From an uncultured Lachnospiraceae bacterium (lineage in GTDB: Bacteria > Bacillota > Clostridia > Lachnospirales > Lachnospiraceae), in contig CAJTXN010000014.1 in assembly GCA_910583605.1 (NCBI GenBank), forward strand, positions 1 through 64,000: 64,000 nucleotides of DNA. The letters are read 5' to 3'. Under the pieces are notes generated by a model that was not told where the DNA came from, did no database searches, and worked only from the letters and a program-made list of their open reading frames with translations. Each line of letters begins with the position of its first letter. The first letter of the stretch is position 1. Below, one piece after another: positions 52,503-61,104 of the stretch. The position numbers and the translations under genes were made by a program.

Positions 52503-53453
52503 ATGAATAATGAGAGAGAAGTTCCGGTATATCTGTTTACGGGTATATTGGAAAGCGGGAAGACAAGCTTTATCAGAGATACATTAAATGACAGAGGATT
52601 TCAGAGAGGCGAAAAGACGGTTCTGATCTTGTGTGAAGAAGGCATTGAAGAATATGATGAAGTAGCATTGTCAAAAAAGAATGTGTTTATTGAAAAAGTT
52701 GAAAATAAAGAGGATTTAAATTCGAAGTTTTATCGGAAATGTGAAGAACTGCATCATCCGGAACGGGTAATGATTGAGTATAACGGAATGTGGGAAATGG
52801 ACATCATTGAGGAAGACTTCATGCCGGAGGAATGGATATTGGCACAGGTAATTTCCACCGTAGATGCTGCCACCTTTCCAATGTATTGGAATAATATGCG
52901 TTCTATTGTAATGGAGCAGTTATCATTGTCGGATATGATCATTCTGAATCGCTGTACCAATGAAACAAAGCGAAATGATTTCCGCAGATGTGTGAAGCTG
53001 TTTAACAAGAAGGCACAGATTGGCTATGAGGCGGCAGAAGGATTTGAAGGTATGCTGGCAGAAGAAGAATTACCGTTTGATATCGATGCGGATATTATTG
53101 AAATAGAGGATGATGACTATGGAATCTGGTATATGGATGCCATGGACAATTCCAAAAAATATGACGGAAAAGTAGTGAAATTCAACGGACTGGTATTCCG
53201 GCCAAAGAATTACGCCAAGACTTCCTTTGTACCGGGAAGATTTGCCATGACCTGCTGTGCGGATGATATTGCATATATGGGCATGCTTTGTAAATGCAAA
53301 GAAGAAATACCATATCAGGATAAAGAATGGGTGACCCTTACCGCCAGGATTAAGAGAGAATTTGTTAAGGAATACAGAGGGAAAGGACCGGTTTTATATT
53401 TGGAAAGCATAGAGAAATCCCAAAAACCGGAAGATGATCTGGTATACTTCTGA
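52503..53453 (+). CDS. G3E GTPase-like protein with TIGR03943-like C-terminus
   Basis: A 316-residue protein. The N-terminal P-loop is VYLFTGILESGKTSF, as in G3E GTPases, but the CxCC motif is absent. The C-terminal 110 residues (KYDGKVVKFNGLVFRPKNYA, then FAMTCCADDIAYMG) resemble the TIGR03943/YcgQ type that accompanies metal-linked permeases. The start is uncertain: ATG 52503 fits the family, but TTG 52497 or 52491 lie nearer AAAGGA. It lies 21 bp after the first GTPase and overlaps the next gene by one base (TGATG). Confidence 0.75.
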   Translation: MNNEREVPVYLFTGILESGKTSFIRDTLNDRGFQRGEKTVLILCEEGIEEYDEVALSKKNVFIEKVENKEDLNSKFYRKCEELHHPERVMIEYNGMWEMDIIEEDFMPEEWILAQVISTVDAATFPMYWNNMRSIVMEQLSLSDMIILNRCTNETKRNDFRRCVKLFNKKAQIGYEAAEGFEGMLAEEELPFDIDADIIEIEDDDYGIWYMDAMDNSKKYDGKVVKFNGLVFRPKNYAKTSFVPGRFAMTCCADDIAYMGMLCKCKEEIPYQDKEWVTLTARIKREFVKEYRGKGPVLYLESIEKSQKPEDDLVYF

Positions 53454-54568
53454 TGAAACGACTGAAACATAAAATTATAACAGGAATAGTGTGTCTGGCT
53501 GCATTGACAGGGATTGCCATTCCTGTTTCCGTTCAGGAAAATAAAAACAGGACGGTACATCTGTCCGGTTCGCCGGAGTCTTTAGGAAACCGGGAGTTTG
53601 AGGTACATTTTATTGATGTGGGACAGGCGGACAGTACGCTTATTCTGTGCGGCGGAGAGGCTATGCTGATAGACGGAGGAACCAATGAAGCCGGCCGTCA
53701 GGTTGCAGAGTATATTGAGGAACAGGACATAGACTGTTTGAAATATATGATAGGGACCCATCCTCATGAGGATCATATCGGTGGTCTGGATACGGTTATG
53801 GATTCCGTAACAACGGAAACACTTTTAATGCCGTCTTTGGAATATGATTCCAAAACCTATGAGGATGTTCTGAAAGCTGCCGGGGATAATCATGTACCGA
53901 TACAAAATCCTGTCGTGGGTGATACTTATTCGCTGGGGGAGGCAATTGTAACCGTACTGGCTCCGGTACGGTCCGGGTATATGGATATGAATAATTATTC
54001 CATTGCGGTACGGATTGATTACGGGGAAACATCATTTCTGCTGACCGGCGATGCGGAAATCGAAGCGGAATATGATATGCTGGAGACCGGATTAGAATTA
54101 AAAGCAGATGTACTGAAAGTAGGCCATCATGGTTCCGATACTTCTACATCAGAAGGATTTATCCGCGCAGTATGCCCATCTTATGCGGTGATCAGTGTGG
54201 GAGCCGGTAATTCTTATGGACATCCGACAGCACAGACTATTGAGAGGCTGACGGAGTACGGAGTAATATATTATAGAACGGATGAATCGGGAAATATTAC
54301 GGCATATTCAGACGGAAAGGATATCCGGTTTGAAATAAACGGAAAGACGGTATCGGAAACAGAGCCGGAATCCATGACACATATGGAAGAAAATCCGACA
54401 GTAATTTCTAAGATAACATATGTTATTAATATAAATACAAAAAGATTTCATTTACCGGAATGTGGTTCTGTGGAAGAAATGAAGGAAGAGAATAAACAGT
54501 ATCCCGAAACCGACAGGGAGGAGTTGCTGAAACAGGGATATCTGCCCTGTGGGAACTGCAATCCGTAA
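53453..54568 (+). CDS. Exported ComEC-like metallo-beta-lactamase-fold hydrolase
   Basis: A 371-residue protein with a signal or anchor segment at about 8-28. The MBL domain starts VHFIDVGQADSTLI near 50 and has the metal site THPHEDHIGG near 100, DGGTN, LTGDAE near 198 and KVGHHGS near 222. The last 45 residues (RFHLPECGSVEEMK, then GYLPCGNCNP) are the short Cys-containing tail found on some nucleases and ComEC-like hydrolases. Likely a nuclease or phosphodiesterase outside the membrane. It is translationally coupled to the preceding gene. Confidence 0.85.
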   Translation: MKRLKHKIITGIVCLAALTGIAIPVSVQENKNRTVHLSGSPESLGNREFEVHFIDVGQADSTLILCGGEAMLIDGGTNEAGRQVAEYIEEQDIDCLKYMIGTHPHEDHIGGLDTVMDSVTTETLLMPSLEYDSKTYEDVLKAAGDNHVPIQNPVVGDTYSLGEAIVTVLAPVRSGYMDMNNYSIAVRIDYGETSFLLTGDAEIEAEYDMLETGLELKADVLKVGHHGSDTSTSEGFIRAVCPSYAVISVGAGNSYGHPTAQTIERLTEYGVIYYRTDESGNITAYSDGKDIRFEINGKTVSETEPESMTHMEENPTVISKITYVININTKRFHLPECGSVEEMKEENKQYPETDREELLKQGYLPCGNCNP

Positions 54569-54581
54569 CAAACACAAAAAG

Positions 54582-54615
54582 AAACTTACATACAGTTTTT
54601 GTATGTGAGTTTTTT
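54582..54615 (+). terminator. Rho-independent terminator after the G3E/MBL operon
   Basis: AACTTACATACA pairs with TGTATGTGAGTT, followed by a T-run. It starts 14 bp after the stop. Confidence 0.85.
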
Positions 54616-54696
54616 ACTTTCTGCAACTTTTTTATGAAGTCATTCGTATTACTTATGATTGGAGGAAATCAGTTAAAAGTTTATCTGATAGTAGCT

Positions 54697-55185
54697 ATGA
54701 CAAGAGAACAGTTTGAGACATACTTTAGAAAGTATCATTCAATGGTATACCGGGTTTCTTTTGCCCAGGTGAAAAATCATGCGGATGCAGAGGACATTTT
54801 ACAGGAAGTATTCGTCCGCTTGTTGTGTTATGAACCGGATTATGAAAGCCCGGAGCATGAAAAAGCCTGGATGATACGAACAGCTTTAAATTTATGCAGG
54901 GATTTATTAAAAAGCAAATGGCAGAGCACACGTGTAGAAATGGAAGAGATTCCGGAACAGGAAAAAACATATTTTAAGCTTCCCGGTATGGAAGAAGACG
55001 ATACATTATGGGCGGTAATGAGTCTGCCCGAAAAATTCAGGAATTGTCTGTATTTATTTTATTATGAAGATTATTCAATCCGGGAAATTGCCGTCGCTCT
55101 GAATATGAATGAAAATTCGGTAAAAGCAAACCTGAAGCGGGGCAGGGAGCGCTTAAAAAGGATATTAGGAGATGAAACGATATGA
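54697..55185 (+). CDS. ECF-type RNA polymerase sigma factor
   Basis: From ATG 54697 the product has 162 residues: region 2 (MTREQFETYFRKYHSMVYRV, then NHADAEDILQEVFVRLL) and region 4 (DYSIREIAVALNMNENSVKA, then NLKRGRERLKRIL). It would direct polymerase to a small gene set. The start is ambiguous: GGAGG at 54661-54665 is not followed by a good codon, and an upstream ATG at 54634 adds 21 residues. No anti-sigma factor follows; instead the stop overlaps the next gene by 4 bp (ATGA), tying this sigma to the uncharacterised cluster. Confidence 0.85.
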   Translation: MTREQFETYFRKYHSMVYRVSFAQVKNHADAEDILQEVFVRLLCYEPDYESPEHEKAWMIRTALNLCRDLLKSKWQSTRVEMEEIPEQEKTYFKLPGMEEDDTLWAVMSLPEKFRNCLYLFYYEDYSIREIAVALNMNENSVKANLKRGRERLKRILGDETI

Positions 55186-55955
55186 CAGTAAACAGTATAG
55201 GCAGCAGTTATTTGGAGGAAAAATCTGGAAATACCCATAAGAATACAAAACGATTGACAGGGGATTTCCGCACAAGTCTTGCAGGCTCCATTGAGAAGAA
55301 GGAAGAAAACGGCAGAGAGGAACAGAAAGTAAACGGCAGGGTTGTGGATATAAAAAATTTTTATGATGCGGCAGCGGCAGGCTGTGTGTCCGGAAACACG
55401 GCTTCACGGGCGGTTTCCCAATGCGAACCGAAAGATTTATCTTCCGGAGACTGCGACAGGATTAAGGTAAGTATGGAGCAGGGATGTATCTATAAGATAC
55501 AGATCAATGCAGACGGGCAAAGCGTATATGTGGAACAGAAGACGGAAGACGGAGCCGTAAAAGGATATGAAGTATCCATAGCGGAGGTTTCAAAAAACTC
55601 TTCGGACCGGATTGAAAAATTAGCCATGGAAACATGGGAATCGTACCATGGAGAACATACAACGGAGGAAGAGTTTGAAGAAGCGCTGCTTAAATTCTAT
55701 GAATTTGCCGAAGACCGTGTGAAAAACGGACAGCCCAAAATTCAGATTGGAGCATCTGCCATTTCGGAAAAAGACTGGAGAAAATTAATTGAAAAAATAG
55801 ATGAGGCAATCAGTGCAAGAAAAGCAGAATTAAGGGAACGCATGGAAAAGCGGCTGTTGCAGGAAAAACTTCAGAAAACCGGAGAGCAGGAAGGGCAGCA
55901 GAAGGATGAGATTGACAAAGATTTGATACAGAAGATTTTAGAAGAGGAGAAATAG
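55182..55955 (+). CDS. Uncharacterised protein coupled to the ECF sigma factor
   Basis: A 257-residue hydrophilic protein starting MTVNSIGSSYLEEKSGNTHK. There is no signal peptide or membrane segment. A central part (RIKVSMEQGCIYKIQINADG, then VYVEQKTEDGAVKGYEVSI) looks like a beta-rich domain; the C-terminus is a Lys/Glu/Arg/Gln-rich coiled coil. It overlaps the sigma gene by 4 bp and is 4 bp from the next ORF, so it is in the same operon. Family not recognised with certainty. Confidence 0.7.
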   Translation: MTVNSIGSSYLEEKSGNTHKNTKRLTGDFRTSLAGSIEKKEENGREEQKVNGRVVDIKNFYDAAAAGCVSGNTASRAVSQCEPKDLSSGDCDRIKVSMEQGCIYKIQINADGQSVYVEQKTEDGAVKGYEVSIAEVSKNSSDRIEKLAMETWESYHGEHTTEEEFEEALLKFYEFAEDRVKNGQPKIQIGASAISEKDWRKLIEKIDEAISARKAELRERMEKRLLQEKLQKTGEQEGQQKDEIDKDLIQKILEEEK

Positions 55956-55959
55956 AAAA

Positions 55960-56925
55960 ATGAAAATTTTGGATGTAAATAAATTTTCAGATGTATGTGG
56001 CGATTATCTGGAAGAAAAGGAAAGAAGAATGGGATTGTTTTCGGATGAAAACAAAAATTCCAAATCGGAACTGTTGATTCAGGAAAACAATCCGGCTGAA
56101 AATGAAAGAAAAAATTATACAGATAGTGAGTCCGAAGGATTTTTGTTTTATCTTGCTAATGGAACTGCCGTAAACGGAAGCCGTCTGCAGGAGAAATTGT
56201 GTGACGGGAGCAAAGGTGCGCCATATCAGCATCTTGCGGATGAAAATAATATCATCGAATATGAAGGCGTGATTTTTGTCTGCAACAGCGAGAAACAGGA
56301 ATTATGTCTCGGAGATATGAGCAATCCGGCTGACGTATTGGATATTCCCTTATCCGGCGGAGGCGTTCTCAGGGTAAACAGGAACAACATAGGTTCTTTG
56401 GCAAAGGCAATCGGGATGTTTTCACCGGAGGATGTGGGAAGAATCATGCGGGCGGTTTCACAGGATGCCCACTGCCGGAAAAAACAGGCGGAAATAGATG
56501 AAGAAATATCCATGCTTGGAGAAACGGAGGAAGAGAAACCTTCAGGTTCAGGCGAGGAAAACAGAATCCGGGAAGAGGATAAAGTGCTGACCCGGCAAAG
56601 GGATTATTTTGAATATGCACCGGAAGGAGTTATGACAGCGTGGAAAGCGGCGATGAAAGAAACGGGAATCAACGGTTTCGGACTTGATGAGAGCGGAAAA
56701 ATGACTCATATTTCTCAGGCGATGCTGGCAAGACTGTTTACGGACAGCGGTCAGTCCATATTCGGAAATTCCCTGGATTCGGCAATCCGTTTTGCAGAGC
56801 GTGCAGTTCAGAATTTAAGCAATCAGGAACTGTTAAATGAAGATTCTGTGGTGGTTCGGCAGGAAAAGGAGAAAGAGAGACAGTTTTATATGGTATTTGC
56901 GGAAAAATTGAGGGAACAACTATAA
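55960..56925 (+). CDS. Uncharacterised protein of the sigma-linked cluster
   Basis: A 321-residue soluble protein starting MKILDVNKFSDVCGDYLEEK after AGGAG. The middle carries IEYEGVIFVCNSEKQELCLG and DVLDIPLSGGGVLRVNRNN. The last 100 residues (APEGVMTAWKAAMKETGING, then FGLDESGKMTHISQAMLARL) are a helical domain I recall from Lachnospiraceae hypothetical proteins. No catalytic motif is visible. A hairpin CCACCGGA/TCCGGTGG at 56943-56982 lies after the stop without a T-run. Confidence 0.65.
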   Translation: MKILDVNKFSDVCGDYLEEKERRMGLFSDENKNSKSELLIQENNPAENERKNYTDSESEGFLFYLANGTAVNGSRLQEKLCDGSKGAPYQHLADENNIIEYEGVIFVCNSEKQELCLGDMSNPADVLDIPLSGGGVLRVNRNNIGSLAKAIGMFSPEDVGRIMRAVSQDAHCRKKQAEIDEEISMLGETEEEKPSGSGEENRIREEDKVLTRQRDYFEYAPEGVMTAWKAAMKETGINGFGLDESGKMTHISQAMLARLFTDSGQSIFGNSLDSAIRFAERAVQNLSNQELLNEDSVVVRQEKEKERQFYMVFAEKLREQL

Positions 56926-57105
56926 AAATCAATTCAATCAGACCACCGGACCAACAAAATATAAAATTACAGGCTCCGGTGGCTAATTTATGGTGAAATA
57001 TATTAAAATATTGAAAGAAACTGCCGATAAAAACAGTAGAAACAATAGGAAGATTAAAAAACGGGTTTACGACTGATTATTATGAAATGGAAAGGAGGAA
57101 TTCGG

Positions 57106-58035
57106 TTGAGTTCTTTAGGTTTAAGTATACATTATTTTGTTCCAAATTCCGCAAAATCCGAATTCCATATCCGAACCGGCAGGAATCGTCCTGAGAAAAA
57201 TAAAAAACCAGATATGAATGCGGAACAGTCTTATGAACAGGCAATGATCGAAGATTTTAAAGAGCAGCATTCACCGGAAAATAAGCGTCTGCAGGAAATA
57301 TATAATAAGTTCAGGGCCGGAAAAGAACTGACTGCGGAAGAATTGGAGTATCTGGCGAAGCATAATCCGGAAATGTATAAAGAAGTAAAAGAAATAATGA
57401 TGGAACGGGAAGCCATGGAACTGCAGATGAAACTGGCGAAAACGAAACAGGAAGTTGCAGCCGTCTGCATGAATAAACTGACAAACATCAAAGAGACCAT
57501 GGGCACCGGGGAAACGGCAGAGAAACAGGCCATGAAGACTATGGCCCGTACAAATCAGATAGCAGCTGCCCATATTGAATTTACGGCCAGTATTGAATAT
57601 AGAGAAAAAGAAGATGAAAAGACACAGGCGGAAGACAGAAGAGAAGCGCTGGAAGAATCGCAAGAACAACTGGAAGAACAGATAGAGGCTGTTTCTGAAT
57701 TTTCGGAGGATCCGGATATAACAGATAAACTTTCGGAGGAATGGAAGAATATGGGTACAGAAGATGGAAAAACCTCTGAAACTCCGGTGGCTGAAAAAGG
57801 TGCAAAAGCGGCTGATATATTACGGGATATTGAAACAGAAAATGATGAACAGGAGCGGGAACGCAAAAGACTGAACAGAAAACGCAGAAATCCGGGCAAT
57901 TCTGCAACCCCAAGGCCATACATACAGCCGGACTATGAGAGCCTCTGGCTGAAGGTAAGGGATTTATATGGAAGCAGCAATAAAGCAGATAAAGGCAGAA
58001 TATCAGGAACAGGTCATATCAATGTATTAATGTAA
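57106..58035 (+). CDS. Uncharacterised coiled-coil protein of the sigma-linked cluster
   Basis: From TTG 57106, with AAAGGAGG at 57091-57097, the product has 309 residues; an in-frame ATG at 57082 precedes the ribosome site and is unlikely. After a short N-terminus (SSLGLSIHYFVPNSAKSEFH) the protein is mostly charged helix. The motif KELTAEELEYLAKHNPEMYK near 70-90 is of a type seen in Lachnospiraceae hypothetical proteins. The C-terminus is basic. Function unknown. Confidence 0.65.
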   Translation: MSSLGLSIHYFVPNSAKSEFHIRTGRNRPEKNKKPDMNAEQSYEQAMIEDFKEQHSPENKRLQEIYNKFRAGKELTAEELEYLAKHNPEMYKEVKEIMMEREAMELQMKLAKTKQEVAAVCMNKLTNIKETMGTGETAEKQAMKTMARTNQIAAAHIEFTASIEYREKEDEKTQAEDRREALEESQEQLEEQIEAVSEFSEDPDITDKLSEEWKNMGTEDGKTSETPVAEKGAKAADILRDIETENDEQERERKRLNRKRRNPGNSATPRPYIQPDYESLWLKVRDLYGSSNKADKGRISGTGHINVLM

Positions 58036-58108
58036 ATAAGGTATATTTACCTTAAAATAAAATCGGGCAAATGGAATTGTCCAAATAAATTCAAGGAGGA
58101 TTGGTTTT

Positions 58109-58840
58109 ATGAGTACAAGTGCAGTAAATCAGGCAGCTGAGAACAGTGGAGTATCTGCTTATTCAGAAACTAAAAGAAAAAATCAGGTAAACGGAAAGAC
58201 TATTGGGAAACCGGAACTGAGCGAAAAGGCACAGAAATATTATGAAAAACTGAAAAAGAAGTTTGGGAATATGGATTTTATTCTGGTCAGCGCCGATATG
58301 AAAGAACAGGCGGAAGCCAATGCATCGAAATATGCCCAGGCCAACCGGACCGTGGTTCTGATCGATGAAGATAAGATTGAGCGTATGGCAGAAGATGAGT
58401 CCTATCGTAAAAAATATGAAGGAATCATAAGCGGTGCGGCTTCGCAGATTGAACAGATGAAAAACGGACTGACCAATAAACAGGGCGTAAAAACATTTGG
58501 AATTAAGATTGATGATGGAGGTAATGCTTCCTTCTTTGCAGTCATTGATAAATCTCTGGCGGCACAAAGAAAACGAATCGAAGAGAAAGCCGAACAAAAA
58601 GCTGATGAGAAAAAGAAATCCGAGAAACAGGCCAGAGAGGAGAAACTGGAAGAAATCCGTGCTGGACGGGGGCAGAACGGAGAACGCATTTCCGGCGAAG
58701 AAGATCTGGTTACCGTAACGGCAGGATCGGTTGAGGAATTAATGAAGAAAATCAATAATGAATTATATGCAAGTCTGAGCGATACAGTACAGACGGATGC
58801 AGAAAAACAGATTGGCCAGCATTTCGATTTCAGGGGATAG
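58109..58840 (+). CDS. DUF6033-type protein
   Basis: A 243-residue soluble protein after AAGGAGG. It starts MSTSAVNQAAENSGVSAYSE. The domain has the sequence ELSEKAQKYYEKLKKKFGNM, then DFILVSADMKEQAEANASKY and TVVLIDEDKIERMAEDE, which I recognise as DUF6033 of Lachnospiraceae. A Lys/Glu/Gln coiled coil follows. It is last in the cluster and is followed by a terminator. Function unknown. Confidence 0.75.
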   Translation: MSTSAVNQAAENSGVSAYSETKRKNQVNGKTIGKPELSEKAQKYYEKLKKKFGNMDFILVSADMKEQAEANASKYAQANRTVVLIDEDKIERMAEDESYRKKYEGIISGAASQIEQMKNGLTNKQGVKTFGIKIDDGGNASFFAVIDKSLAAQRKRIEEKAEQKADEKKKSEKQAREEKLEEIRAGRGQNGERISGEEDLVTVTAGSVEELMKKINNELYASLSDTVQTDAEKQIGQHFDFRG

Positions 58841-58890
58841 AGAGAGAATTTGGATATCGGGCTGCTGAAATATGCATATAAGAGGACTGA

Positions 58891-58938
58891 TATAAAATAA
58901 ACCGGTAGGTATTAGGCGGACTGCCGGTTTATTTTATA
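58891..58938 (+). terminator. Terminator-like hairpin after the DUF6033 gene
   Basis: TATAAAATAAACCGG pairs perfectly with CCGGTTTATTTTATA over 15 bp across an 18-nt loop. The T-rich arm makes it a plausible two-way terminator. Confidence 0.7.
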
Positions 58939-59002
58939 TCCGACCTCCGTTTTTAGACTATTCGTTATCAACTCCAATGCCGCAACCCAGGGAAACGCAG
59001 CA

Positions 59003-60235
59003 TTGACAGCAGCATTTCCGGTACAGATTCTGATTATTGCCGTTGGTGTTGGTACAGGCGTTGGGATTAATGCCCTGCTGTCTGGAAAACTCGGTGAAAA
59101 GGACAATAAAACCGCCAGCCGTGTAGCAGGAAATGGGATTTTTCTGGCTATGGTGATCTATATGGTCTTTTTAATGTTTGGATTATTTCTGGCGAAACCA
59201 TATATGCAGTTGATGTCAGGTGATCCGATTGTGGTCAGCATGGGTACAGAATATCTTCGTATCTGCTGCTGTTTTTCCATGGGAGCAGTGGGATTTACGG
59301 TATACGAGCGTTTTTTACAGGCAACCGGAAAAACCGTGCATTCTATGGCGGCACAGATTGCGGGTGCAGTCTGTAATATCATACTGGATTATGTTTTTGT
59401 TATGGTGTTCGGCTGGGGAGCTGCCGGTGCAGCATGGGCGACGGTTATTGGGCAGATTCTGTCCCTGTTTGCCGCGATGGCGCTGCATTATCGTTTAAAT
59501 AAAGAAATAGATGGAAGTTTTCATTTTATAAAGCCGTCCGGAAAAATCATCAGAACCATTTATAAGATTGGCGTTCCTGCTGCGATTATGCAGGCGTTGC
59601 TTGCAGTTATGATGTTTGTGGTATTGCAGATTTTTAAGGTAATTGATGATGGGACTACTATGATTCTAATGATCAATACCTATGGCATTTATTATAAAAT
59701 TATGCAGACAGCCCTTTTTGCCGGATTTGGACTGAGCAATACGCTGATTACAATTGTGTCATATAATTATGGAAGGCAGGATAAGCAGAGGCTGAAGCAG
59801 GTGATTCGATTTGGAATTGTGAATTCGGTCATTGTGGCAGCAGTGATTATGCTTCTGTTTCAAGTGTTTGCTGCACCTATATCGGACCTGTTTGGTTTAT
59901 CACTTCCTGAACAGTCTGCGGATGGAATCCGCAAAGAAGATATTTTGTCTACCTGCGAAACGGCGATGCATATTGCAACTCTTGGTTATATTTTTATGAG
60001 TATCAGCGTTTCCGTTCAGGGCATCCTGCAGGGATTCCGAAATATCTACAAACCGATTGTAATCTCATTATTAAGGCTGATTGTATTTGTTGTTCCTTTT
60101 GCCGTTTTATTCTGTATGAGTAAATATGTAACAACTATATTCTGGCTGACATTTGTGATTGCAGAAATGTTAACTGCAGGTGTAGCACTATTCTTTTTAA
60201 AAGATTCGACGCAAAAAGCATTTATAACGTTGTAA
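59003..60235 (+). pseudogene. MATE-family efflux transporter, 5'-truncated
   Basis: The visible 410 residues (TTG start at 59003) match a MATE transporter from within the first helices onward: AAFPVQILIIAVGVGTGVGI, LLSGKLGEKDNKTASRVAGN, then ten or so membrane segments. MATE proteins have about 450 residues and start with a cytosolic N-terminus and helix 1, which are missing here. The same frame is open upstream to near the terminator and still reads NAATQGNAALTAAFP, but no start codon or ribosome site exists. So the 5' end was lost, probably by deletion next to the DUF6033 gene. Confidence 0.75.
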
Positions 60236-60261
60236 AGAATCAAATATTTATGAATCCCTTC

Positions 60262-60318
60262 TTGACAAATAAAAAAAAGAATGTTATATTAAAAACGGTG
60301 TTATGAAACGCTGTTTTT
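60262..60318 (+). promoter_or_regulatory. Promoter and inverted-repeat operator of the TetR gene
   Basis: TTGACA (60262-60267) and TATATT (60285-60290) are 17 bp apart. They are directly followed by an imperfect palindrome at 60291-60318 with arms AAAAACGGTGTT and AACGCTGTTTTT, a likely autoregulatory TetR operator. Confidence 0.65.
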
Positions 60319-60341
60319 AATTCCGTGCAAGAGGTGAGTTT

Positions 60342-60959
60342 ATGGCAAAACAGATTGAAGGCGTATATGAACGGATTTTGGAGTGTGCAAAACAGGAGTT
60401 TCTGGAAAAAGGCTATCTGGATGCTTCCCTGCGTACAATCGCCTTGAAAGCAGGAACCAGTACAAACTCCATATATGTCCGTTTTCAGGATAAGGAAGGA
60501 TTATTTGAAGCGCTTGTTGGCCGGCAGTATTCGTATTTTATGGATTGCTTTTGTAAGGCACAAGCTGATTTTGCCGGATTGCCGCCAGAATCTCAGCCGG
60601 AACATCTGAGCAGTATTTCGGGCTGGTGTATGATGGAAATGTTGTTGTATGCCTATGAACATTTAGATGAGTTTCAATTGATTCTTACCTGCTCCGAGGG
60701 GACCCGCTTTTCAGGAATGATTGATGAAATGGTAGAGATTGAATCTAAAGGTACTCATGATTATCTTGCTGTATTAAGGCAGCTGGGAAGACCGGCTCCG
60801 CCAATTGACCCGAAGCTGGAGCATATCCTGATTACTGGTATGTTCAATGCCTATTTTGAGTTGATAATCCATGAAATGCCGCTGGATCAGGCAAAGGCTT
60901 ATCTGGAGGAACTGCGGTCATTCTACACGGCGGGATGGATGAAAATTATGGGCCAATAA
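60342..60959 (+). CDS. TetR/AcrR-family transcriptional regulator
   Basis: A 205-residue repressor. The N-terminal HTH is visible: ILECAKQEFLEKGYLDASLR, then TIALKAGTSTNSIYVRFQDKEGLFEALV. The C-terminal helical ligand domain is variable. It most likely controls the ABC exporter genes that follow and its own promoter. AAGAGGTGAG precedes the ATG. Confidence 0.9.
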   Translation: MAKQIEGVYERILECAKQEFLEKGYLDASLRTIALKAGTSTNSIYVRFQDKEGLFEALVGRQYSYFMDCFCKAQADFAGLPPESQPEHLSSISGWCMMEMLLYAYEHLDEFQLILTCSEGTRFSGMIDEMVEIESKGTHDYLAVLRQLGRPAPPIDPKLEHILITGMFNAYFELIIHEMPLDQAKAYLEELRSFYTAGWMKIMGQ

Positions 60960-60990
60960 AAGAAAGTTACAGCAGATTCTGTTATTCATT

Positions 60991-61029
60991 ACAATAGAAA
61001 ACTCGCATGGCGTGTTTTCTATTGTTTTT
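60991..61029 (+). terminator. Terminator after the TetR gene
   Basis: ACAATAGAAAAC pairs with GTTTTCTATTGT, followed by TTTT. It separates the regulator transcript from the exporter operon. Confidence 0.8.
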
Positions 61030-61038
61030 AGACAATGG

Positions 61039-61056
61039 TTAGTTAATGCTAACTAA
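61039..61056 (+). promoter_or_regulatory. Putative operator of the ABC exporter operon
   Basis: A perfect inverted repeat TTAGTTA-ATGC-TAACTAA lies 49 bp before the ABC gene. It is nested in a wider pair GGTTAGT (61037-61043) and ACTAACC (61068-61074). TACAAT at 61060-61065 could be the -10. It differs from the TetR promoter palindrome, so another regulator may act here. Confidence 0.5.
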
Positions 61057-61104
61057 AGATACAATAGACTAACCGTTCAAATCTTATTAGAAGGAGAATT
61101 CAAA

